This document shows positions 36,230-47,896 of a stretch of DNA of 64,000 bases, in pieces (the stretch's first letter is position 1; the number at the start of each line of letters is the position of its first letter). Origin of the DNA: Humulus lupulus (Eukaryota; Streptophyta; Magnoliopsida; Rosales; Cannabaceae); NCBI RefSeq assembly GCF_963169125.1, contig NC_084794.1, forward strand, positions 86,535,018 to 86,599,017, written 5' to 3'. A program made the translations under genes and the position numbers. The notes under the pieces are model-generated. The model made no database searches. It was not told the origin of the DNA and saw only the letters and a list, made by a program, of their open reading frames with translations.

Positions 36230-37224
36230 CAGATCGCCTGATTACAAAGCGACCTAGTTTAGTAGGCGACCTAAGATGATCTATAACCATGACGCGAGAG
36301 TGCAGAAGACGAAAATGGTTTATTTTGGTTAAATGAGCTAAAGTTAGCCTTAGCCGCATCGCGTGATGCCACACGATATCCTAAGCTACACGCCTCGGTT
36401 TCCCAACAGTCCCTTGATATTTAGGGAACCGTGTGTCAGAAATGCCAGACCCCTACTTTCCTTGGGGAGCGGTTTAGTGCAAAACCACCCAAGAAAATGT
36501 AACCCCTAAGTTATCTGGTTTTAAACCTGAAAGCCCTTTAGTTTCTTTACCCCGAATATGTATTCTTTAAATCAATTAACCATTAGGGTTACCTTTTATG
36601 TGTCTTATTTCTAAAACATATTTGGGCTCGCCCATTGATCCTAAATCGAAACCTATTCCCTATGAACATTTAGAAATAGCCTAATAGTAACTACAATGTG
36701 TGTTGTGGATGAACATAGTTAAGAACATAAACTCCATTGAAAAAAAAAGGAAAAACTTTTCAAACCAAGGGATGAGATACTTATAGGAAAATACATTCGT
36801 TGATTAGAGGGAGTATGCTCGGCAATGGGAAGCTCTTAGAAAGCTTCTGAATGTCTGGGCACGATGAACCATTTTGGGGATTCTGGGAAAGAAGGGAATC
36901 TTGGAAGTTCAGAAAAGGAAAATTTTTAAATGCAAATGTGGTGAGGTTTGAAATTTGGCCATCCCATTTATACATAAATTATGGAAATTAATCTGGGCCA
37001 TCCAATTGGGTTAGTTCAAAATCCAAGGGCCAAGATTAAGTAGACCAATGGTGGCAAAAAGTTGACAAGACAATTATTGCAGTTCTCAAAACCCGAACAG
37101 ACGCCAATTGTGGTACACCATGTGTCCAGTACTCGAGTAGTAGGCAGACATGCTTTTATGTAATAGAAGTCTAAAAGCCCCTACTGTGTAGGTCTGAAAG
37201 TGACGACATCGTACACGAGCAGGA
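36230..37224. other. Gypsy-4 region between antisense ORF and 3' LTR
   Basis: Non-coding sequence of the Tat-like element, transcribed leftward as the 5' leader of the antisense ORF. I see no further ORF. It contains the minus-strand TATA box listed separately and ends at the polypurine tract. Confidence 0.6.
36965..36976 (-). promoter_or_regulatory. TATA box for the Gypsy-4 antisense ORF
   Basis: On the minus strand this reads TGTATAAATGGG, a strong plant TATA box, followed about 30 bp on by CA-rich start-site-like sequence (CTCACCACATTTGC). It lies about 740 bp upstream of the antisense start codon, and that interval may contain an intron. It suggests that the antisense gene has, or had, its own promoter independent of the LTR. 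Confidence 0.55.
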
Positions 37225-37237
37225 GCTTGGGGGGAAA
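37225..37237 (+). other. Gypsy-4 polypurine tract
   Basis: GCTTGGGGGGAAA lies directly before the LTR start TGTTGTACCC. It is the primer for plus-strand DNA synthesis. It shows that the LTR at 37238 is the 3' LTR of a forward element, so the ORF at 33671-36229 runs antisense to it. Confidence 0.8.
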
Positions 37238-37855
37238 TGTTGTACCCTGATTTTAGCACGAGTTCATTCACTCAACTCGGGTACAATTGGCAGATAAATA
37301 CAAGGAGAAATAACTAATGGGAATAATATATGCTTATTATCCATGTGAGCAATTCGAGATTCATAGTGGTCATACGTGGTGTTATGCATCCTGAGTTTAT
37401 CCCGAACTAAGGATACGATGGCTGTGAAGCGTGAGCTCGGATTATTAAATAGCTGTCGAAGCACGAGCTTGGAGGAGATATCCAGCTCGTGGTAATTCTA
37501 GTATATTGCATACTCAGGGATCCCTAGAGGCTTAGGAACCCCTTTATATGTTTATTTATGACCAGGCTGTCGTATTTATTATCCGAGATAACAGGAATAT
37601 GTTATCTTGTTATCAAATCATATCCCAATATAAATGAGAATTATTTGTATTAAATGTAGACATGATGTAAATGCGTGATTGACTCACGCGGTTACCCAAA
37701 CCTGTCCATGGAATCCCTTTATAAATACTGGGAATATTTGACAAAAAAATGGGACCATTATTTTGTAATACCAAAACTCTGCCAAAATAGAGAGAAAAAC
37801 AACAATAATATTGACTCGTGGACTAGGTGGATTTTAACCACTGACCCACGTAAAA
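37238..37855 (+). mobile_element. Gypsy-4 3' LTR, interrupted by Gypsy-5
   Basis: The LTR starts TGTTGTACCCTGATTTTAGC at 37238. A TATA box (CCCTTTATAAATACTGGG, about 37716-37733) and an R-like region (ACTCGTGGACTAGG, about 37813) follow. Gypsy-5 inserts at 37856, so the end of this LTR is not in the window. The start and the polypurine tract resemble the Tat lineage of Ty3/gypsy elements. Confidence 0.75.
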
Positions 37856-39905
37856 TGTAATGACCCAAATTCACTAATAAGGCTTAGGGCCTTGATTAGC
37901 GTGCCTGGAGGGCAATAAGTGATTTACTGTTATAATATGTGAACTTGTGTGAATATGTGATTAGTGATGCATGTTTAGGTGAATTAAATATGCATGTGGG
38001 CCCCATCTAGTTATTAGGGGCATGATTGTAATTTCAGCTCGTGGAGAGCATAAATGTGAATAATTGTGATATATTTGTGATATATCTGTGTTGTACGATC
38101 CGAGACAGTCCTAGGGAGCGGTTAGCTGGAAAGTCACAACAGGGTCGAAAATCTGACTCGGGGTGAGTCGAGGGGTATTTTTGGTATTAGACATTTTATG
38201 GGGTTATCGGGTTATGGAAATAAATATTTGGAGATATATTTGAAGATAGAATGTTTAGGAGGGAATATCGGGGAAATTTACCATTTTGCCATCGGGGACG
38301 TTTTTGGTACCCCGAGCCTTGAGGTAACCTTAGAGGCTAAGTAAATAAAACAAAAACCAAAGGAGTACTCAGAAACTTGTAGAAATCGACCCAAAGACAC
38401 TCTTCTCTCTCTTTATTTTCTCTAAGTCTTAGCAAGGGAAATTGTGGTGGAAACTAATCAAAACTAAGGAATTGGGCTGGGAATCTTGGGAGCTAGAAGC
38501 TTGAAGCTTAAGGACCTAATTCAGAGACTCAACTCAGCTCAAGGTAAGCTTTAATCTTAGTGAATTATACTAGTTTTTAAGCTGAAATTCTGGAGTATTG
38601 CATGTGTGTTGAGTGAAGAATTGACTTTGAGTTTGATGAGGATTTTAGCTTGAATTCTTGTTGGGTTTTGTTGCTGAATCCATAGTATAACTTCTGGGAT
38701 GATTAGCTTGAGTTGTTGGGTTGATTTTGGGGTTAATTGGGTTGGTTTTCGTGGTGAAAATGGTGAGTTTTTCTGGGCTCGAGGGGTCGGGCCGCATCGC
38801 TGTTCTTGCTGAGCCGCAGCCCCTTAGAACATAGGTTCTTAGGGCCGTGACGCTTAGTGCACTTTTGGGCTTTTAAGAGGTTTTAGGCTTGGGAATTCAA
38901 TAGTTAAGGTTTGGGATGGATTTTGTCACCCAGATTGATAGAAATCAATGTCCCGGAGACTAGAATTATGACCCAAAGTTATATAATAGATTAGAACTTG
39001 ATGGATAGATATTGTTGGTGTGTTGTGACTAGGGTTTCTGCGAAGCTCAGACTAGGGGACTGTGCTCGGGACATCGGTCTTTGGAAAGCTCGGGAGACAA
39101 GTAAGAAAACTACTGTTCCCATAGATCTTGAGTTGTAGGGCACGACTCTATATGATTGAGTTACAAGGCTCGGCCCTATATGACTGTGTTGTAGGGTGTA
39201 GCCCTTTGATTGAATTTATGTGTTTAAGTATCTGTTTAGCTATATTATATGCACATATAAATGAATGAATGACGACAGTCGGGAACGGCGAAGGCCGAGA
39301 ACGGCAAGGGGCCGGGAGCAGCGTTTAGCACGCGGAGTGCGAGTTGCCAGGGCGAGACCCTAAGGGATACCTGGGATATCCTTATGGTGTGGACTGCGAA
39401 CCCAGGACCTGGTAAAGCGCCTGGGATGACATGGCCGTATGTATTTAGCCTGGTGGTGGCTTGTTTATATGTTAATTGTTTAATATACATATGTTATCTT
39501 CTTGTGCGAGTTTTCTTGTTGGGCTTCGGCTCACGGGTGCTCTATGGTGCAGGTAAGGGCAAGGGAAAAGTTGACCAACCATGAGTACGGAGAGCATGAA
39601 GCGGCGCGTACATGTTTGGCTTGCCTGGCTGCCACGGCCAGGGGTATTTTTGGGAGATGATTGTACTAAACCTGAATTTTGTTGTTTAGCGGACTCTGGT
39701 TATATTTTTGAGTTGTAAATATTTCCAAACAGCATTTTGGGATCCCAAAGGTTAAATGCTTTATAATTTTCAGTAAATGGTTATTTTCAAAGTTTATGAC
39801 TCTGATTATGGTTTAATCACACTTTTGTCTTAAAACCTCGATTAGCGAGTTAAATGCACGTTTAAAACTCACTTAGTAACGAATCTAAGGCAGTAGGGCG
39901 TTATA
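37856..39905 (+). mobile_element. Gypsy-5 5' LTR
   Basis: A 2,050-bp LTR from TGTAATGACCC to GGGCGTTATA (the final CA has become TA). It carries a small GC-rich block (GGGCCGCATCGC, GAGCCGCAGCCCC, about 38789-38852) and the TTGGGCTTCGGCTCACGGG...GTGCAGGTAAGGG motif (about 39517-39560). Over the about 510 bp still present in the 3' LTR, about 25 differences are visible by eye (about 5%). That makes the element moderately old. Confidence 0.88.
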
Positions 39906-39908
39906 ATT

Positions 39909-39920
39909 TGCTATCAGAGC
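39909..39920 (+). other. Gypsy-5 primer-binding site
   Basis: TGCTATCAGAGC, one mismatch from the tRNA-Met complement, three bases after the LTR end. It sets the start of the internal region. Confidence 0.85.
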
Positions 39921-40231
39921 GAGCCAAGGTTTATGGTTTTTGGAGAATGACCGAACATGTACGCTCGTTGTCAGTGACAAGCTCGACTCAGGGTTGGTTG
40001 GTAATAATTGACTTATATGTTGAAATATGTGCTTAAATGCCCTATTTGCCTATTTATTTCATATAGAGCATGATGAATGAATTAACATATGCATGATGTC
40101 AGGGCAAGACCCGTTGAGTGTTATATACTATTTGTATGTTATATGGATTGTTGTTTGTGGTTGGGAGGTGGTTTGGATGTTGTTATTATGCCTGAAGTGG
40201 GGTGTTGTTGATTGCAGGCATATTTGTTAAG

Positions 40232-41545
40232 ATGCCTCGACAATCATCGAGACTCCGTGACAGTAGGGCCGAGGATGACAACCAGGGACATGACCCTCCA
40301 CCTGCCCCACAGAATTGGCAACAGATGTTTGCCGAAATGGAAGCAAGATTGCAACGAACAGAGGAGGAACTTCGACAGTTGAGGCAACAGGCCCCTCCAC
40401 AGGTCCCTGGGTTGCCAATTCAGCAAGTTGTGGCGCCAGTGCCGGTTCAACCTATTGTGGAGAACAGGTGGGAACCTTTATATGAGAGGTTTAGAAAGCA
40501 GCATCCTCCCACCTTTGAGGGTGGACCAGACCCACTGCGAGCAGAGCAGTGGATGGACATGATCTCCTATATTCTAGATTTTATGAGGGTTGAGGGGAAC
40601 AAGAGGGTAGCTTGTGCAAGCTACGTGTTTAGAGAGGATGCCCGCATCTGGTGGGATGTAGTAGTTCAGAGGAGGAATGTGACAGTGATGACTTGGGAAG
40701 AGTTCAGGAATATCTTTAATGAGAAATATTACAACATTGCAGTCCAAGCTGCGAAGGTTGACAAGTTTATCAACCTAACTCAGAATCGGTTGACCGTGAC
40801 AGAGTATGCTCTGAAATTTGACCGATTGGCGAAGTTTGCACCAGATCTAGTGCCGACAGATGCGGCAAGCAGAGACAGATTTGTACGGGGGTTGAATGTT
40901 ATGATCGCTCGTGATGTAAATATCACCTTAGACCCAGAGACTACTACCTATGCTTAGGTTGTGGACAAGGCCCTTACCGCTGAGGGGGCCGAGGACCAGA
41001 TTTGGAGAGAGAGCGCTGTTAGGCGTGATGCCAGGAGGACGGTGCCTCCTTTTATTGGATCCAGTCGGGGTAGTGGCTTCAGCGAGCAGAAGAGAAAGGC
41101 CCCAGATTCTTTTGTTCCTCCTAGCTCGGATAAGAGGGCACGGGGTGCTTCTAGTGGCCGTTAGGGCGGTAGTGACAACTGGAGGAGTTTTCCAGTGTGT
41201 CCCCGGTGCAGACGAAGACATCGGGGTGAGTGCAGGATTAGGGCCTGCTTTGTCTGTGGGAGTGCCAATCATCTGAAGAATGACTGCCCACAAGTCAGGA
41301 AGGAGGAGCCGAAACAGGGCGACAGTCTCGCTCCTGCCAGGGTGTTCACTTTGACTCAGACTGAGGTGGAGGCTAGCCCCTCGGTTGTGACAGGTCAGAT
41401 TTCTAGTGTCGGTTTTTCTTATACTATGTTGATTGATTCGGGAGCTACCCATTCATTTGTATCTCTTACAGTGATAAATCAGTTGTGTAGACCTAGTGCT
41501 TTGTATGCTAGGGGTTTTTCAGACTTTGTTGTCGACTGGGGAGCT
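40232..41545 (+). pseudogene. Gypsy-5 gag and protease, nonsense mutations
   Basis: The gag starts at the ATG at 40232 (MPRQSSRLRDSRAEDDN). It has WEPLYERFRKQHPPTFEGG, YVFREDARIWWDVV, LTVTEYALKFDRLAKFAPDL and FVRGLNVMIARDVNIT. A TAG at 40955-40957 replaces a Gln (CAG to TAG), and a second TAG at 41162-41164 follows in the same frame. Downstream are a Cys-rich gag tail (CPRCRRRHRGECRIRACFVCG, then NHLKNDCP) and an intact protease site, LIDSGATHSFVSL (about 41431-41470). A frameshift near 41519 ends the frame at 41557. These breaks prevent a full polyprotein, although each domain is easily recognised. Confidence 0.9.
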
Positions 41546-44500
41546 AGTAGTGTCTAGGAGATGGGTTAGAGCTTTACCAGTAAAGATAGATTGTAGGAGT
41601 TGTCTGTTGATCTGATTAAGCTAGTGATGGATGACTTCGATATGATCCTAGGGATGGATTGGCTATCGAAGTATGGGGCGATGATTGACTGCAAGCGCAG
41701 GATGATGACTTTTGAACCTAAAGGGGAGGTACCCTTTGTATTTGTGGGAACAACTAGTGGACCGCGAGTACCTATGATTTCAGCACTGAAGGCTAGAGAC
41801 CTGATGCAGGGAGGTTGCATAGGATTCCTAGCGAATGTTGTGGATACCTCTAAGGTTGTGTCGGTTGGACCGGGGGAGACCAGATTGGTATGTGAGTTTC
41901 TAGATTTATTCCCAACAGACCTGCCAGGGCTGCCGTCGCAGCGAGAGATTGATTTTATTATAGAGTTTGTACCAGGGGCGGAGCCAGTATCTATGACACC
42001 TTACAGAATGGCTCCGACGGAGTTGAATGAATTTAAGATTCAATTGCAGGAGTTACTGGATTTGGGGTTCATCAGACTGAGTTTCTCGCCATGGGGTGCT
42101 CCAGTGTTGTTTGTCCAGAAGAAGGACAGATCTCTTAGGATGCGTATTGACTACAGGGAGCTGAACAAGTTGACTATTAAGAATAAGTATCCCCTGCCTA
42201 GGATCGACGATTTGTTTGACCAGCTACAGGGAAGGACAGTGTTTTCCAAGATTGATCTCCGGTCAGATTACCATCAGTTAAGGACTAAAGAAGAGGACAT
42301 ACTAAAGACCGCTTTCTGAACGAGGTATGGACACTATGAATTCCTGGTTATGTCCTTTGGATTAACCAATGCCCCAGCAGCTTTTATGGACATGATGAAT
42401 AGAGTTTTCAAGGATGATTTAGACAAGTTCGTGATTGTATTCATCGACGACATTCTGGTGTACTCTCAGTCAGAGACAGAGCATGAGCAACATCTACATT
42501 TGGTGTTGCAGCGGTTAAGGGAGCATAGGTTATATGCTAAGTTCAGCAAGTGCGAGTTCTGGTTACCGCAAGTTACATTTCTGGGCCATATCGTCAGTAA
42601 GGAGGGGATTTTGGTTGACCCAAGTAAGATTGAGGTAGTGAGAGACTGGCCTACACCGAACAGTGTCTCTGAAGTGAGGAGTTTTCTGGGATTGGCAGGG
42701 TATTATTAGTGGTTTGTTGAGGAGTTCTCCAGGATAGCTATACCATTGACAGAATTGAAAAAGAAGAAGACAAAGTATGTTAGGACAGACAGATGCGAAA
42801 ACAATTTCAAAGAGTTGAAGCGGCGACTAGTCACCGCACCAGTGTTGAGTTTGCCGACAGATAATAAGAATTTCGTGGTTTATTGTGATGCTTTCAGACA
42901 GGGTTTAGGGTGTGTGCTAATGCAAGCTGGGAAGGTGATAGCCTACGCATCGAGACAGTTAAAGGAGTATGAACAGAGATATCCCACGCATGATCTAGAG
43001 TTGGCAGCGCTGATATTCGCACTTAAGATTTGGAGACATTATTTATATGGTGAAAAGTGCGAGATATACATCAACCATAAGAGTTTGAAGTACATCTTTA
43101 CTTAGAAGGATCTGAATATGCGCCAAAGGCGATGGCTAGAGTTGGTTAATGATTATGATTGTGACATCCTATACCATCATGGGAAGGCTAATGTAGTTAT
43201 TGATGCATTGAGCCGGAAGGGCCCAGGACAGCTGTTCAGTTCGAGGCAGATATCTGATAAGCTAGCTGAGGAGATGACTAGAGCGGATATAGAGTTGGTG
43301 GTTGGTCGGTTAGCCAACATCACTCTTCAGTCTATGCTCCTTTAGAGGATCAAGGAAGCGCAAGAGAATGATTTCCAGTTGAAGGGTCATAGGGAGAATG
43401 TCTTAGTCAGAGCGACTAAGGACTTCTCTATCTTGGAGATGGGGTTACTGAGGTGCAAGGGTCGGATCTGTGTTCCGATGGATTCTGATATTCGACGAGA
43501 GATCTTAGACGAATTGCATACCACTCCCTATTCCTTACATCCAGGTACGGCGAAGATGTACCAGGATATGAGAGTCTTGTATTGGTGATCGAGCATGAAA
43601 AGGGATGTGGTTGATTATGTGGCCAAGTGCTTAACTTGTCAGCAGGTCAATGCTGAACATCAGATGTCAGCAGGGTTGCTGCAGCCTCTAGGGATTCCAG
43701 AGTGGAAGTGGGAAGATATCACCATGAAATTCGTGGTTGGTTTGCCGAAGACCGTTGGACAGCATGACTCGGTGTGGGTGATTGTGGATAGGTATACCAA
43801 GTCCGCCCACTTTTTACCGGTCAGGACGATTTATATCGTGGAGCAGTATGCTGAGTTATATGCGAAGGAAATCGTTCGACTTCATGGGGCTCCGAGGTCG
43901 ATGGTATCCGACAAGGACCCCACCTTCACCTCCATGTTTTGGGAGAGTCTGCAGAAGGCTTTAGGTACACAGTTACAGTTTAGTACTGTTATCATCCTCA
44001 GACAGATGGATAGTCTGAGAGGACGATTCAGATACTGGAAGACATGCTTTGAGCCTATGTGCTAGATTTTGGGGGATCTTGGAGTAAATATCTCCCTTTG
44101 ATTGAGTTCTTATACAACAACAGTTATCAGGCAACTATCGGGGTGGCTCCGTATAAGATGCTTTATGGGAGGAAGTGCAGGTCACCTATCCATTGGGATG
44201 AAATAGGTGAGAGAAGGAACTTATGTCCTGAAATGGTTCAGAGGACCAATGAGGCCATTGAGAAGATTAGAGCTAGAATGCTCGCCTCCCAAAGTCACCA
44301 GAGGTGTTACTCAGACTTGAAATGTAGGAGCATAGAATTTCAGGTTGGTGACCATGTGTTCCTTAGGGTTTCACCTTTGAGGGGAGTGAAACGATTGGGT
44401 GTTTGGGGCAAGCTGGGCCCTAGGTTTGTTGGCCCCTTTAAGATTCTGGAGCGGATTGGAGAGGTAGCTTACAGATTGGCGATGCCTCCAGCCTTATCAG

Positions 44501-44763
44501 GGGTTCATGATGTGTTTCACGTGTCCATGCTCCAGAAGTATGTGTGTGATCCAGCGCATATACTGAGTTATGAGAATTTGGAGCTGGACCAGGATTTGTC
44601 ATATGAAGAGAGGCCGGTTCAGATTCGTGACCGGAAGGACAAAGTCTTGCGAAGCAAGACCATCACTTTGGTGGAAGTGCTGTGGAGGAACAGTAAGGTC
44701 GAGGAGGCGACGTGGGAACTTGAATTAGAGATGCGGGAGCGGTATCTTGAGTTGTTCAGGTAA
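41546..44763 (+). pseudogene. Gypsy-5 pol: protease end, RT, RNase H, integrase, chromodomain
   Basis: The full pol domain order is present in broken frames. RT runs from [16 protein letters not shown] through [18 protein letters not shown] to FIDDILVYS (about 42437-42465). RNase H has VVYCDAF (about 42876) and HKSLKYIFT. Integrase has the HHCC region (HTTPYSLHPG...CLTCQQ, about 43518-43632) and the core (MKFVVGLPKT, where the first catalytic Asp is Lys; VSDKDPTF). A frameshift at about 43990 falls where the catalytic Glu would be. A GPF stretch (PRFVGPFKI) and a chromodomain-like tail (EATWELELEMRERYLELF) end at 44763. Stops at 42317, 42707, 43103, 43343 and 43586 break the frame. Confidence 0.9.
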
Positions 44764-44784
44764 TTTAGAGGACGGAATTTTTGC

Positions 44785-44798
44785 AAGGAGGGAATAGT
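44785..44798 (+). other. Gypsy-5 polypurine tract
   Basis: AAGGAGGGAATAGT immediately before the 3' LTR start (TGTAATGACCC at 44799). It primes plus-strand synthesis. Confidence 0.8.
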
Positions 44799-45311
44799 TG
44801 TAATGACCCAAATTTGCTAATAAGGCTTGGGGCCTTGATTAGTGTGCCTGGAGGGCAATAAGTGATTTGATGTTATAATATGTGAACTTGTGTGAATATG
44901 TGATTAGTGATGCATGTTTAGGTGAATTAAATATGCATGTGGGTCTCATCTAGTTATTAGGGGCATGATAGTAATTTCAGCTCACGGAGAGCATAAATGT
45001 GATAAATGTGATATATTTGTGATATATCTGTGTTGCACGATCCGAAACAGTCCTAGGGAGCAGTTAGCTGGAAAGTCACAACTGGGTCGAAAATCTGACT
45101 CGGGGTGAGTCGAGGGGTATTTCGGGTATTAGACATTTTATGGGGTTATTAGGTTATGGAAATAAATATTTGGAGATATATTTGAAGATAGAATGTTTAG
45201 GGGGGAGTATCGGGGAAATTTACCATTTTGCCCTCGGGGATGTTTTTGGTACCCTGAGCCTTGAGGTAACCTTAGAGGCTAAGTAAATAAAACAAAAACC
45301 AAAGGAGTACT
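44799..45311 (+). mobile_element. Gypsy-5 3' LTR, cut by Copia-3
   Basis: The first 513 bp of the 3' LTR match the 5' LTR at 37856-38371 up to AAAGGAGTACT. Copia-3 inserts at 45312. The 5' LTR continues there with CAGAAACTTG, so the rest of this LTR should follow Copia-3 beyond the right edge, preceded by a second copy of GTACT. Confidence 0.88.
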
Positions 45312-46543
45312 TGTTAAGAAAAATTAGATTACCCCAATGGAAATAGGTAAGAATATTACAACTCTATGCAATAATATTACAAATAAATAATGATTAATTA
45401 AAAAGAGTGTTACAACTCTATAACTGAAAATACAAATAAATATAGAGAAAGAAGAAGAAGAAGATTGAAATAGAAAATACAACTTTTGACAAAACGATAC
45501 AAATAAACTTGAGGTAGTAAAAAGAAAGATGTAGATGAGATTATAACTCTTAAGCAAAGATACAAGTAAATATAATAAGAATGATAAGAAGAAAAACAAT
45601 AGAAGAAAACAAAAACAAGAACAAAATAATAAGATACTCTCACTCACACAACCAAAGTGAAGAGTGTTGGGGATCACCAACTTGAACAAGGTTTGAAACC
45701 TTTGTCCAAAAGTTTATTTCCCCCTAACTCAAACACTAAGGGATCTCTCTCAGATTTTGGAAATGTTTTCTGGAATTATCAAGCCTCAAGGTGTTTCTTG
45801 CCAAGTGCTCTAATGGATAGAAATGTTGTGTCTTTCAAGTGAGCTATAGGCTCCTATTTATAGAGTTTAGAGACACCCTTTGAATTTTAAATTCCACCAA
45901 CCCCATGGCTGTTACCAATGTTTAATTGGATTAATATAGAATTAAAAATGATATTTGAGAGTTATTTGGGCTTTTTGAGCTGTTCAACAAAGATTGAAAA
46001 AACTGGAAAAAAAATTAGTCAATTTTGGCCTGTGGCCGCGGCCAGAGACATTAGTTGTCGCGGCCACTACTCTCTGTCCCACTAGCTGCGACCACTGACC
46101 ATTTTCAACACTTAAAAATGTGCTGTTTTTCCAAACGGTTCCAAACCCTATCAAATGATTTTGTAACTCCCAAAACACATTATTGGGGTTAAAATCATAT
46201 CTCTAACAGCCATTTCACATATGACTTTATGAAATTCATCTCAATATTGTATAATACCAAATTTACACAATAAATGGTAATATTTGGAAGTTAGAAATTT
46301 GTAACACCAAATATGTTACATTATTTGGATATATATCATATATCTAAATATTGTAACTCTATATTATATGTTACAATATGTGACACTCTTTGTCACACTT
46401 ATTTAATCTAAAACAATATATTATAATATAATATAATATAATATTACATTATATTATAAAATAATATAATATTCCCCCACTAGATTAAATAGTTATATAT
46501 TGTAACATTTATTTAATCAATCATTATATTTTAAAATATAACA
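45312..46543 (-). mobile_element. Copia-3 3' LTR (reverse)
   Basis: The minus-strand LTR begins TGTTATATTTTA at 46543, directly after a polypurine tract (AGTGGGGGATA), and ends TTTCTTAACA at 45312, so it has TGTTA/TAACA termini. The predicted duplication is GTACT (45307-45311). It holds a GC-rich block (TGGCCGCGGCCA, GTCGCGGCCAC, about 46027-46068) inside very AT-rich sequence. A less likely LTR start is TGTTAGAG at about 46210. Confidence 0.65.
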
Positions 46544-47085
46544 TATCCCCCACTATATTAAATAAGAACTCTATCTTATAGGAGTCATTGCATTAGTGCA
46601 TAAAGCAAAGCAAAGTGTTTTTCAACTTGAGCTTTACTATAGTGTAATTATCACAAAATTTGTCAAAAATTTGGTTGCACTAGGCATTGAACCATCTTTT
46701 CATAATAACAAATCGGTGATAACACACACACCTTTGCGATGTTCACTTGAGACCTCTATGTCTCGCTTTGCATCGTTAATGGCCATGTGCACTTTCCATT
46801 CATTGACGTTCTTGAGAATACTCCCAATTCTCATGAGAGGCGGCACCACCCCTAGGTCCATATAGGTAGAATTCTTACAATATTTTGTTACCCAAAACTA
46901 CTTGTCTTTACAAGACTGAATTCTATTAAAAAACCTTTCGGTTTTAACCCTCAACTTGGTAACACACAAGTACTCAATATCTCAGATGGGACTTATTTGA
47001 GTACAACTAATATTCACTTGATTGACTTGTTGTTACCTATTGAACCTAACACTAGTTGAATAACTAGTGTTAAGATATGTTACCA
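46544..47085 (-). other. Copia-3 3' untranslated region
   Basis: About 540 bp between the end of the Copia-3 polyprotein and its LTR, with no ORF on the element's strand that I can support. It is long for a copia 3' UTR. It ends with a G-rich polypurine tract at about 46544-46553. Confidence 0.6.
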
Positions 47086-47896
47086 TCAATCGTGAATCTC
47101 TTTAGGGAGTTTAAGTCCCATCCTTCGAGATGATGCAGCTACTAAATCCCTGGTTAGTGGCTTAGTGAAAGGATCCGCCAGATTTTCACTTGTTCTCACA
47201 TAGGATATTGAGATGACTCATCTTTGAATCAATTCTCTTACATATCCATGTCTTCGACTAATATGTCTAGACTTCCCATTATACACTTCGCTGTATGCTC
47301 TAGCCAATGTCGCTTGGCTATCACAATGTATCGATATAGTAGATACATTCTCTTTGATTAGGGGAATCTCTATCAACATATCCCTTAACCATTCGGCCTC
47401 TTTGCCGGTAGCAGCTAGAGCTCTGAACTCTGCTTCCATAGTGGAATGAGATATACATGTTTGTTTCTTGGAACCCCAAGAAATTGCACCTCCACCAAGT
47501 GTAAATACCCAACCAGTTGCGGACAAATTGTCCCCAAGATTGGATATCCAACTTGCATCTGTATATCCTTCTAAAATTGAAGGAAATTTGGAGTAGTGAA
47601 GGCTTAGTCCTTTGGTTTTCTTGAGATAACCTAGGACTCTTCCAATTGCCTTCCAGTGATCCACACTTGGATTACTTGTAAACCTACTAAGTTTACTTAC
47701 AGCAAATGTTATATCAGGTCTAGTACATTGGGTAGCGTACATTAGACTCCCTATAGCACTAGCGTACTCCAATTGAGCCACAGCTCTTCCTTCATTCTTC
47801 TCTACTTTTACACTATGATCGAATGGAGTATTGGCATCTTTAACCTTGAGATGGTTAAATTTGTTCAATACTTTCTCAACATAGTGGGCAAGCCCT
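47086..47896 (-). pseudogene. Copia-3 RNase H, cut by Copia-4
   Basis: The C-terminal end of a Ty1/copia polyprotein on the minus strand. [20 protein letters not shown] starts at the break (47896), then [67 protein letters not shown] and [15 protein letters not shown] at 47215-47217 interrupts it after RELIQR (CGA to TGA or similar). Reading on in frame gives ENLADPFTKPLTRDLV and a natural stop at 47086-47088. Copia-4 begins at 47897, so the rest of this element should lie past 64000. The predicted duplication at that site is GCCCT (47892-47896). Confidence 0.85.

Noticed and set aside
40202..44763. Gypsy-5 as an intact, active element
   Set aside because: At least seven in-frame stops, two frameshifts, a lost integrase Asp and a 3' LTR cut by another element rule this out.
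45324..45689. A 121-residue hydrophobic ORF on the minus strand
   Set aside because: It lies inside the Copia-3 LTR and comes from T-rich low-complexity sequence. It is not conserved in frame.
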